From: Muribaculaceae bacterium
GTDB taxonomy: Bacteria > Bacteroidota > Bacteroidia > Bacteroidales > Muribaculaceae
Reading direction: 5' to 3'
NCBI GenBank assembly: GCA_017621845.1
Contig: JAGASI010000010.1
Span: forward strand, 1-64,000
Length of the DNA stretch: 64,000 nt
Below, piece by piece: positions 1 through 8,800 of this stretch. The notes beneath the pieces are model-generated. The model saw only the letters and a program-made list of their open reading frames with translations, was not told where the DNA came from and did not search any database. The translations under genes were made by a program, and so were the position numbers. The stretch's first letter is position 1. Each line of letters starts with the position of its first letter.

Positions 1-147
1 ACGTTTGTGCAGAAATTACGAGCAGCTATTGACAACGGCGGCATCTATGACCAAAATGGCATTTCTTGTGATACTACTCAAGCATATATAGCCATTCCTT
101 GCTCTTATGTTTCAACTAATTCAATCTCCAATGTATGCGGGGGGTGA
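1..147 (+). CDS. possible 3' end of a truncated gene
   Basis: An open frame runs from the window edge to a TGA at 145-147, giving 48 residues ending in NSISNVCGG. Codon use is unremarkable and there is no recognisable family. It overlaps a small opposite-strand frame at 121-270, so at most one of the two is likely to be real. The gene would start outside the window. It is reported only because the frame stays open from the edge. Confidence 0.3.
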   Translation, partial: TFVQKLRAAIDNGGIYDQNGISCDTTQAYIAIPCSYVSTNSISNVCGG

Positions 148-270
148 AGTTACCATCGCCTCGGCCAGCCGTTGGCATCTTTGTCCGTGTTCATCGGTCG
201 TGTACAGCAAGTACACTCCCTCTTCACACGAACAAATCTGTTCAACGCCTGACCGTCTCAGCGTTAACAT
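121..270 (-). CDS. possible 49-residue small protein
   Basis: ATG at 270 to TGA at 121 gives 49 residues with a protein-like composition: a CEEGVYLLYTTDEHGQRC segment, then RLAEAM. It contains three cysteines and no signal peptide. A stop codon lies directly before the ATG, so the start is the only ATG available. I see no clear -7 promoter box or ribosome binding site. It lies just beyond the hairpin that ends the marR operon. I do not recognise a family; the call rests on the coherent reading frame only. Confidence 0.3.
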   Translation of the reverse strand: MLTLRRSGVEQICSCEEGVYLLYTTDEHGQRCQRLAEAMVTSPPAYIGD

Positions 271-307
271 TTATCATGGGACAGGCTCTAAAAACAAGAC
301 CAAGCTC

Positions 308-349
308 AAATAGAGGCTGCATAATCGGTTGGTTATGCAGCCTCTATTT
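308..349 (-). terminator. 17-bp perfect hairpin after marR
   Basis: Arms 308-324 and 333-349 are perfectly complementary (AAATAGAGGCTGCATAA and its reverse complement) around an 8-nt loop. It lies 31 nt past the marR stop and would end the minus-strand operon. It could also act on the plus strand. There is no T-tract on either side. Confidence 0.75.
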
Positions 350-380
350 GGTAGCCAACAAGTTTATACTTGTTTTATTT

Positions 381-737
381 TTAACTGAACAAGGGAGCGA
401 TACCGGGCGGAATCGGCAGTTGGCTTGTCTTAAGAGCATGAAGCCGCTTGAGCCCTTCAGGTGTTATACTGTAGTAGATACAGCGGCGATCGTCATGACC
501 CATAGTACGCGTTATCAGTGACTTTTCTTCCATACTGCGTAGCAACTTGGATGTATTGGATGGAGTGAGGCCAATATTCTCAGATATTGCGGTAGACGTG
601 ACCCGCTCATGTCCTATACAACATAACACCATTGCCTGGTTAAGAGTGACTCCATAGCGTCTTTCCAACTCGGCCTCGAGTGATGAGAGAGCTTTGACTA
701 TCTCTCTCATCACACATATACATTTTATCTTTTCCAT
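381..737 (-). CDS. MarR-family transcriptional regulator
   Basis: 118 residues with a winged helix-turn-helix. The recognition region (about residues 50-75) reads ISENIGLTPSNTSKLLRSME, followed by the wing with DDRR and the typical YYSITPEGLKRL end. MarR proteins are dimeric repressors or activators that often sense oxidants or phenolic ligands. The gene is 29 nt downstream of the four-domain sulfur-transfer flavoprotein on the same strand, so it is probably its operon partner and regulator (inference). M10 is an alternative start. Two cysteines near the N-terminus (CIC, residues 6-8) could be redox-active, but this is speculative. Confidence 0.85.
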   Translation of the reverse strand: MEKIKCICVMREIVKALSSLEAELERRYGVTLNQAMVLCCIGHERVTSTAISENIGLTPSNTSKLLRSMEEKSLITRTMGHDDRRCIYYSITPEGLKRLHALKTSQLPIPPGIAPLFS

Positions 738-766
738 TTAAACATTTGTTCGGAATTAACCCGATT

Positions 767-3205
767 TTAAATAAACAGATTGACGTTGGCGTTATCGGCG
801 CGTTGCATGTATGTGGCCACTCCACCGATTGTCACATTGTCAAGAAGCTCTTCACGTGTGACTCCCATCACATCCATCGACATCTGACATGCAATGAATT
901 CCACTCCATTGGCTATAGCCTGATCACGAAGGACCTCGAGGGAATCGACATTTTTCTTTTTCATGATGTGACGCATCATGCGTCGTCCGGCTCCACCCAT
1001 ATTCATTTTTGAAAGTTTAAGTTTCTCTGACGAAGAAGGCAACATTATTGAGAACATACGGCCAAACAGGTCTTTCTTAACCTTGGGTTTCTGTACTTTT
1101 TTTATAGCGTTTAATCCCCAGAAAGTAAAGAATATTGTCACTTTTTCTCCTGTAGCGGCCGCGCCATTGGCCAATACAAATGTAGCTAAGGCTTTATCAA
1201 GGTCATCGCTGAATAGAATGAATGTTTTACCATGGGTCTGACCTGTTGATGGCAATAATCCTGATGTTAAGCCTTTGCTCACGAGCACTTTGTAGTTGCC
1301 GGCGTCGGAAGTAGCCGAGATAAAACGGTTACCGGTAGTTTGGCACCATGCTTCAGCATCCCGCGGGAAGCCCGGATCGGTGGCAATAATTTCAAGTATC
1401 TGGCCTTCGGCAAGGTCAGCTATGGTGTTTTTGAGTTTGAGTATTGGGCCGGGGCATGAAATGCCGCAGGCATCTACAATGACAGTCCGGACTGTATCAG
1501 TGACATCTACTGTTGAGGACGTCTCGGATAAGGCACCAAAATCCCGAGGTTTAGGCAGGTCGGCTGTGGCCGACTCATATAATTTGAGCCCTCCGATGAG
1601 ATTGTATACATCATCAAACCCATTTTGGCGCAGTATGTTAGAAGCCAAATATCCACGCAGACCGACTCCACAATACAAATATATAGGTTTATCCCGGGGT
1701 ATTTCGTCAAGTCGATACCTCATATCATCCAAAGGGATGTTTATGGCTCCCCGGATGGCTCCCAACGCAAACTCATCAGGCGTGCGCACATCAATCAGAG
1801 TCACCGCAGATAGATTGGCATCCCGCAATTGACGCCAATACAACGGCAACATCTTGCCGGACAAAATGTTGCCGGCTACATATCCGGCCACGGCTACCGG
1901 ATCTTTGGCCGATGAATACGGTGGTGCATAAGCTTGTTCTATGCTTATCAAATCATATATCGAGCCACCACGCTTTATAACCATTGCAAATTCATCGATG
2001 CGTTTGTCCACACCGTCATATCCTACAATCTGAGCGCCTAACAGTCGTCCATCCATGGGCGAAAAAGTAATCTTAATCGACATCGGGAGTGCTCCGGGAT
2101 AATAGCCGGCATGGGAATTGGGATGGATGGTTGCCGAGAGGTAGTCGATATTCATCTGTTTAAGACGCTTGGCAGGCAGCCCGGTGGCCGCTACCGTGAG
2201 ATCAAACACCTTGGCTATGGACGTGCCAATGGCTCCTTCATATTTCACCTTGTTTCCATACACCATATTGTCGGCCACAATGCGGGCTTGGCGATTGGCC
2301 GGGCCCGCAAGGTAATTGAGCCACGGCTGTCCGGTGACAGGATGAGTAAACTCGATGACATCTCCCACGGCATAAATGTCTGTGGCCGAAGTCTGGAGAA
2401 ATTCATCGGTTTTTATACCTCCTGTTTGTCCCAACTCAATACCGGCATCTACAGCGAGAGCTGTGTTGGGACGCACTCCGATAGAAAGTATCACTATATC
2501 GGCAGATAATTTTTCGCCCGATTTAAACACCACATCTACACCGTCGGCCCGAGACTCAAACGAAGCTACCGCGGTTTCAAGATATAGTTGTACACCTTTC
2601 TGAATAAGGTGAGAGTGAACAAAGGAAGCCATCGAGAAGTCGATGGGAGCCATCACCTGGTTGGCCATTTCCACGACAGCGACCTCAGCGCCTGCGTCAC
2701 TAAGATTTTCGGCCATCTCCAAACCGATAAATCCTGCTCCTATTATCACCGCTTTACTCACGGCATGGTCTTTAATATATGTATTTATTGCATCAGTATC
2801 ATCAACATTGCGTAAGGTAAAAATCCCTTGATTGTCTATACCTGGTAGTGGAGGTTTAACCGGCGAAGCACCGGGCGACAGCAACAACTTGTCATAAGAC
2901 TCGTTGTAAGTTTTGCCGTCCAGTGTTTTTACTATTATACTTTTGTCGATGGGGTTAACTCCAATAACTTCCTGCCCTACACGCACATCAATATTAAACC
3001 GGCGGCCAAAGGCTTCGGGAGTCTGTACAAAAAGCTTTTCTCGCTCAGCAATCACACCGCCTATATAGTAAGGCAGTCCGCAGTTGGCGTATGAGATATA
3101 TTCACCTTTTTCATATAGAATTATCTCGCCTTTTTCATCAATTCTTCTAATTCGGGCAGCAGCCGTGGCTCCACCGGCCACACCTCCGACTATCACGTAT
3201 TTCAT
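767..3205 (-). CDS. CoA-disulfide reductase-like flavoprotein fused to rhodanese, TusA and DsrE domains
   Basis: 812 residues, four modules in order. Residues 1-445 are a pyridine nucleotide-disulfide oxidoreductase with FAD-binding GGVAGG (7-12), the single active-site Cys42 in SYANCGLP typical of CoA-disulfide/persulfide reductases, NAD-binding GAGFIG (155-160) and a second FAD motif near 276-282. Residues 460-545 are a rhodanese domain with Cys512 in the CGVGLRG loop. Residues 572-645 are TusA/SirA-like with CPGP (Cys584). Residues 660-812 are DsrE-like. Each domain keeps its sulfur-carrying cysteine, so the enzyme probably reduces CoA or glutathione persulfide or disulfide and relays sulfane sulfur internally. 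It is cytoplasmic, has its own promoter, and marR follows it. Confidence 0.9.
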   Translation of the reverse strand: MKYVIVGGVAGGATAAARIRRIDEKGEIILYEKGEYISYANCGLPYYIGGVIAEREKLFVQTPEAFGRRFNIDVRVGQEVIGVNPIDKSIIVKTLDGKTYNESYDKLLLSPGASPVKPPLPGIDNQGIFTLRNVDDTDAINTYIKDHAVSKAVIIGAGFIGLEMAENLSDAGAEVAVVEMANQVMAPIDFSMASFVHSHLIQKGVQLYLETAVASFESRADGVDVVFKSGEKLSADIVILSIGVRPNTALAVDAGIELGQTGGIKTDEFLQTSATDIYAVGDVIEFTHPVTGQPWLNYLAGPANRQARIVADNMVYGNKVKYEGAIGTSIAKVFDLTVAATGLPAKRLKQMNIDYLSATIHPNSHAGYYPGALPMSIKITFSPMDGRLLGAQIVGYDGVDKRIDEFAMVIKRGGSIYDLISIEQAYAPPYSSAKDPVAVAGYVAGNILSGKMLPLYWRQLRDANLSAVTLIDVRTPDEFALGAIRGAINIPLDDMRYRLDEIPRDKPIYLYCGVGLRGYLASNILRQNGFDDVYNLIGGLKLYESATADLPKPRDFGALSETSSTVDVTDTVRTVIVDACGISCPGPILKLKNTIADLAEGQILEIIATDPGFPRDAEAWCQTTGNRFISATSDAGNYKVLVSKGLTSGLLPSTGQTHGKTFILFSDDLDKALATFVLANGAAATGEKVTIFFTFWGLNAIKKVQKPKVKKDLFGRMFSIMLPSSSEKLKLSKMNMGGAGRRMMRHIMKKKNVDSLEVLRDQAIANGVEFIACQMSMDVMGVTREELLDNVTIGGVATYMQRADNANVNLFI

Positions 3206-3252
3206 ATGGGTATATATTTAAATTTAGATTTATTTTCCAATGGAAATTTTTG

Positions 3253-3283
3253 CAAAGGTAAATTATATTATATATTCTACAAA
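3253..3283 (-). promoter_or_regulatory. Bacteroidetes-type promoter of the flavoprotein fusion
   Basis: On the minus strand, the -33 box TTTG (3283-3280) is followed after exactly 19 nt by the -7 box TACCTTTG (3260-3253). The box ends 48 nt before the ATG at 3205. Spacing and sequence match the known Bacteroidetes vegetative promoter. Confidence 0.8.
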
Positions 3284-3339
3284 ATTTTAGGGATTTAAAT
3301 TTTTATTGATATCCGCCCCGTATCAGATTCATGATATGG

Positions 3340-3370
3340 TTGTTTTATATCCCGATGTTTAATAACTTTG
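3340..3370 (+). promoter_or_regulatory. likely promoter of the acyltransferase pseudogene
   Basis: -7 box TAACTTTG at 3363-3370 with a weak -33 (GTTG, 3339-3342) 20 nt upstream. The box is 24 nt before the ATG at 3395. This supports 3395, and not 3505, as the original start of the broken downstream gene. Confidence 0.5.
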
Positions 3371-3394
3371 TCGTATTATTATATAAATAGCTAT

Positions 3395-4483
3395 ATGGCA
3401 TCATCTAAAAATATACCTGCTGATATTACGACCGACGACTTTGCTTCCTGTCGCGGGTTAAGGGATACCAATACAACCCGTGGATAGCGATAACGCGGTC
3501 AATCATGTGCCTAATGGTGATATTGCTCCACTGTTGGGAACCTCAGGAGGTCTCCATCGGGATTAAGGTTGCAAGATTTCCGTTTAGATATGCCGTACCA
3601 ATATTTATGATACTGTCTTTTTATCTGACAGCCCCCAATATCGTCACGGCAAACAAGTCTAAATTGACACAACGGCTCCGTAGGATTGCCATCCCGATGA
3701 TTACATGGGGTATTATATCATGGGTGGTCTTCTCAATCAGATTCGATGCCATCATGCTCGATAAGTTGGGATGGACCTTGCTGGCCGACCATTGCATCAA
3801 TACCCCGTTGTGGTTTCTGTGGGTGATGTTTATGTTAACGTGTATATTCTTTAACGTGTATATTCTATGGTATATTCAGGGTGCTTAAACCCAGTCGTGG
3901 GATAACGACACTGATTGTATTGTCGTTTATCTCGTTTATGCTTCAATATTCATGCCTCAACTACACCTTGTTAGAGAACTTGCCCACAGAGCTTAGCTAT
4001 CCATTGGGGCGCTTGGTCGAAATGATTCCCTATGCCACGGCAGGTATCACTTTATACCAAATAAACACCCGGCACCCCGGGTGGAAACAATATGCATTCC
4101 AATCATCATTAGTGTTGATTATCTTGATATGTGTCAAGATGTTGATATGGTCGGGAGCCAGCGACCCCGGGTGGGGATACAGCGGGCTTGCATTATTTGT
4201 AGGCAGCGTATTAATCTTTGCCACCATCACATACTTGCCCTATAACAAATTATCATCTATCGCCATCGCCCGTATACGTCGGTTATCAGCCTATACATTA
4301 GGCATATATTGTATGCACATACTCATCTATGAGATACTGGATTGGTGGATAATACCGGGGCTTGGTATTTCCAATATCAACCATTACTTTATCACCTCCA
4401 TAACGATTTATATAATCGGATACGGTCTATGCTACATGATAGACCACTTATCGTCAGGACGTCTTAAAATGCTTGTATGCTAA
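3395..4483 (+). pseudogene. acyltransferase-3 family membrane protein, broken by frameshifts
   Basis: Two frames together make one acyltransferase-3 protein. The first (open from about 3424, with NPWIAITRSI then the conserved VILLHCW) ends at a TAA at 3886-3888. The second (to 4483) carries the remaining hydrophobic segments. The break is an exact 16-bp tandem duplication, TTAACGTGTATATTCT at 3835-3850 and 3851-3866. Removing one copy restores a continuous frame into VLKPSRG. A second lesion is likely nearer the 5' end, because the promoter-proximal ATG at 3395 is in another frame that stops at 3485. The intact protein would O-acylate a sugar or envelope glycan at the inner membrane. An expressed internal fragment from 3505 cannot be excluded. 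Confidence 0.8.
3835..3866 (+). repeat. 16-bp perfect tandem duplication
   Basis: TTAACGTGTATATTCT occurs twice with no gap (3835-3850, 3851-3866) inside the acyltransferase gene. Sixteen is not a multiple of three, so the duplication shifts the frame. Loss of one copy would repair this lesion. Confidence 0.97.
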
Positions 4484-4536
4484 ACTTGGTTTAAAATCAG
4501 GCACACTCTGATTGACGCTGTGTGGGGAAATTTCAC

Positions 4537-4544
4537 TATTTTTG
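4537..4544 (+). promoter_or_regulatory. possible -7 box for the C-S lyase
   Basis: TATTTTTG matches TAnnTTTG. A weak -33 (ATTG, 4511-4514) lies 22 nt upstream. The leader to the ATG at 4628 would be about 75 nt. Confidence 0.4.
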
Positions 4545-4627
4545 TGTCGATATTGCTCGAGAGGTTGGATACAACCACGTTACTGATATCCCTCAGGAGC
4601 AATACCGGCAATTATGTTATTTGACTT

Positions 4628-5800
4628 ATGATACAAGAATATGATTTTGAAACACTCGTAGAGCGCCACGACACAGCGAGTTGCAAGTGGGACAGTGACC
4701 ATCGCCGCGGATTGGTGCCGATGTGGGTCGCTGACATGGATTTCAAGACAGCACCCGAGATTATCGAGGCTCTGCACGAACGTGCCGACCATGGAGTATT
4801 CGGGTACACCATTCTGACTGATGAATACTATGAGGCGTTGATTAACTGGAATCGCCGGCGCCACGATTGGGAGATAGACCGCGAGTGGGTCATCGGTGTG
4901 ACTGCTATCGTTCCAGGGCTCTCGGCTATACTCAGGGCATTGACCGTACCGGGCGAAAAAATTGTGGTACAGACTCCGGTATATAACTGCTTCTTTGATG
5001 TCATCGCCGACAATGGTCTCAAAGTTGTCCACAATCCGTTAAAATATCACGACTTGACTTATACGATGGACTATGAAGACCTTGAAATCAAGTGCGCCGA
5101 CCCGGCTGTCAAGGTGATGATACTGTGCAATCCGGCCAACCCCGTCGGACGCGTATGGACTCCAGATGAACTTAAACGAGTCGGAGATATATGTCTAAAA
5201 CATGGCGTAACGATAATAGCCGACGAGATACACTGTGAACTCGTCTATGAGGAACACCATTATACACCCTTTGCATCGCTCGGTGAAAAGTATCGCGACA
5301 TTTCCATCACCTGTGTCTCGCCAAGCAAGGCATTTAACCTTGCCGGACTCCATGTAGCCAATCTCATCATCCCGGACAATGCACTCAGAGAGCGTGTTAA
5401 CCGTGCTGTCACCATCAACCGTGTAGGAGAGATGAACCCATTTGGAGTCAGTGGCCTTATAGCAGCATATAATTGTGGAGAGACATGGCTCATGGCTGTC
5501 AACGAATATATTTATGACAACTACCGGTTTATGGTAGAATTTTGTGAGGAATTTATCCCCCAGGTCAAAATGTGCCGTCTCGAGGGCACCTATCTTGCCT
5601 GGATGGACTGTAGCGCCTTGGATATTGACAGCGCTTATTTGGGACAATTATTGCTCGATGAACAAGCTCTATGGGTCAATGCCGGCACTATGTACGGTCC
5701 TGATGGCAACGGCTTCATGAGATGGAATATAGCTTGTTCTCGTGTGGTTCTCACTGAGGGTCTCAACCGTCTCGCCGCGTTTATACGCCGACATCACTGA
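4628..5800 (+). CDS. PatB/MalY-family PLP-dependent cystathionine beta-lyase (C-S lyase)
   Basis: 390 residues, the usual length for the family. The N-terminus has the typical RHDTASCKWD and MWVADMDFKTAPEI motifs. The cofactor-binding Asp/Tyr region is AnADEIHCEL-like (IIADEIHCELVY), and the PLP-binding lysine lies in SPSKAFNLAGLHVAN. These aminotransferase-fold enzymes cleave C-S bonds of cystathionine or cysteine conjugates to pyruvate, ammonia and a thiol. In E. coli MalY the fold also has a regulatory role. It is a single gene: the pseudogene before it has its own promoter, and tamB follows after 79 nt. It is cytoplasmic, and its proximity to the sulfur-transfer flavoprotein may be coincidental. 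Confidence 0.9.
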   Translation: MIQEYDFETLVERHDTASCKWDSDHRRGLVPMWVADMDFKTAPEIIEALHERADHGVFGYTILTDEYYEALINWNRRRHDWEIDREWVIGVTAIVPGLSAILRALTVPGEKIVVQTPVYNCFFDVIADNGLKVVHNPLKYHDLTYTMDYEDLEIKCADPAVKVMILCNPANPVGRVWTPDELKRVGDICLKHGVTIIADEIHCELVYEEHHYTPFASLGEKYRDISITCVSPSKAFNLAGLHVANLIIPDNALRERVNRAVTINRVGEMNPFGVSGLIAAYNCGETWLMAVNEYIYDNYRFMVEFCEEFIPQVKMCRLEGTYLAWMDCSALDIDSAYLGQLLLDEQALWVNAGTMYGPDGNGFMRWNIACSRVVLTEGLNRLAAFIRRHH

Positions 5801-5879
5801 ACCAACAACACCATTGAGGTGTTAAAATGTCAGATATTTTCAAATTCATAATTAACATTCATCACATTGTTCCGGGCCG

Positions 5880-8800
5880 GTGACATCTCCGTGCCACCGG
5901 CCCGGGCAGTTTACTGCCCGATTTAAAAACGTGCCCCCTAAACTGAGAAAAATATTTAAAGTGACAATATTGACGCTACTTACAGTAGTGTTGATTATCT
6001 TGGGCTTGACAATCACGGTGTACTCATCGTGGTTTCAAGACCGAGTATGCAAGGCGCTGGTTGTCGCCATGAACAACAAGCAGGGTACTGAATTTGAATT
6101 AAGCGAAATAAAGCTCAAATTTCCACTTGACATATCAATCAAGGGACTGTCACTGATACAGGATGGCGACACCATGATACACGCCGGCAGCCTTGATGCC
6201 TCAGTCAAACTCATGCCACTACTCGCGGGGCATGTCAATGTAGACCGTGCTATCGCGACCGATGCGCGCTATCAGATAGGCACACGTGACTCGGCCACAT
6301 GTATAGTGGTGAAAGCCGGCATCATAGACCTCGACCCGGCCCATGTTGCACTTTCCCCTATGCACATCACGCTCGACAACGGCACCATAACTCATGGCGT
6401 AGTAGATATCTTTATAAATCCCGTGGATACCACGCCTCCATCCAAGTCCGAGCCTACGCCATTGTTGATTGATGTCAAGAACTTGACACTCAATAATTTT
6501 ACATATCGCATGAATATGATGCCCACAATAGACTCGCTGGGCACTCATATCGCCCATGCCACATTAAAAAACGGGCACATCGATGTCGCCGGCCAGAAAA
6601 TCTTGCTTGATGATTTCAGCGGCAACAATCTTGACGTCTCCTATATTGCTCCCGACTCGGCTACAATCGCCGCCACCCCTGTGGTACCCTCCCCGGTCGA
6701 TACTTTGACACAAACGACCAAGCCATGGGAAATAAAACTATCCAGACTGTACTTTGATAACTCACGCGCTCTATACTCCACACGTGGATATAGCCCCCTG
6801 CCGGGTTTTGACCCGGCGTATATCTCGGTGACCGACATGACCCTTGATGTAGAGGACTTTTATAACTGTGGAGCCGACATGTCAATACCGGTCAAGGTCA
6901 AGGGACACGAGCGCTCGGGTCTTGACCTGAAGATTGGCGCTACTCTCGGGTTTGACTCTGTCAAGATGATGTTTGATGATGTGACATTGGCCACTCCCTC
7001 AGGAACTGACATTTCGGGTCAAGGCATGTTAGGAAGCGGCGACCTGATGACCGATGTCAATCTTCCGCTGGGCCTCAATCTCAAAGGCAAGATAGCCACC
7101 GGTGACCTTGCTCTGGCTTTCCCCACTTTCAGGGCCTATGTCTCGGGCCTTCCCCAAGGCACGCTCGCTGACCTTGACGTAAATATCACCGGCACCCCAG
7201 GCCAACTAAAGATTGCACGAATAGACCTCGATATACCGCGCTCTCTATCCATCAGAGCCGATGGACAACTCATGAATATCTTTGACCCCAACCGTCTCAG
7301 CGGTAATATCGGATTTGATGGCCGTATCGGTGATTTATCGCCCTGGAGTAATCTTTTGGCCTCACTGAAAGGAGTAAGAATTCCTCCATTGTCTCTTGAT
7401 GGACAGATAAAATTCAGTAATGGCAACTATATGGGTACACTTGCCGCTCAAACAGAACAAGGCTCAATCGCCCTCGACGGATATTTCAAAGGCCGCAACT
7501 CAGAGTACGACATAGACTTGACCACCGATAATTTCCCTGTCAATGCCTTCATGCCTGAATTAGGCGTAGGCAATATCTCAGCCCATATACTTGCCTCGGG
7601 ACATGGCTTTGAAATCTTCAACCCCGGGACTGAGGCCGACATCACTGCCGACATCAACCACATAGTCTATAACGGCCATTCACTCGCCGATATCGGTTTC
7701 TCGGCCCGATTATCCAAGGGCCATGCCGACATCAACGCCACATCTCACAACCCGAGCCTCGACTTTGACCTGATTGCCAATGGCAACTTAGCAGGTGACG
7801 TCTATGACTGGAATATGGATGTCAATGCTCGCGACGTGGACCTGCAAGCTTTAGGATTGACCAATACCACAGCCTTGATCCAGACCGACTTTGACCTGCA
7901 GGCCACACTCAATTCCAAGCGTCCTACCATAATGTCCGGGACTCTTAACCTCAACACTCTGACATATACCGACTCTATCGGTCCTATGGCACTGGACAAT
8001 GTAAAAGCTCGCATTGATGCAACCGATTCGTTAATCAATGCCTCCGTCTCAAACGGCGACCTCTATGCCTACTTCTCTTCTCCTATGTCCATTGACCGCT
8101 TCACGACCCACTTTGACTCTATAGGTAACGCATTAAAGCTTGCCCATGCCAACCGGCGCATCGATATCGAGCACCTACAGCGGGCAATCCCTTGCTTTAA
8201 CCTCGATATAAATGCCGGCAACGACAACATCCTAACCCAACTGCTCTCCCAAAGCAACATCTCATTTAAAGATCTTACAATCGAGGCTTACAACGACTCT
8301 ACAATCAACCTTGTCGCCGCAGTAAAATCACTCACTATGGGTAAAACACGCCTCGATTCTGTAACATTTGACATACACCAATCGGGCAACAGACTCAACT
8401 ATCAAGGACGCGTGCACAACCGTCCCGGCACACTCGACGAGTGGGCCAAAGTTAACATTGACGGATACTTCAGACCCGGAAGACTTGGCCTCAATATGTC
8501 ACAGCAAAACATCAACGGCAATACCGGATATAATCTGGGCGCTTATATCGACCTTAATCAAGATTCCACAGCCACTCTACACTTCTCACCGGTGACTCCC
8601 ACAATCGGATACAAACAATGGACTGTAAACGATGACAACTTCATCAAGTACAACTTTGTTACCAGACATATCGATGCCAACCTGAGAATGAACTCGGTAG
8701 GCAGCTCACTGGCCATATATACCGAACATGCCGACGAGGAAAGCGAGGATGGGCATACCGCTGACGAGAACCTTATTGTCAAACTCTTCAACATTCGACT

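Noticed and set aside
107..521. Overlapping plus-strand frames at 107-313 and 135-521
   Set aside because: They run through the perfect hairpin and antisense to marR, have no family signal and no promoter box; treated as chance frames.
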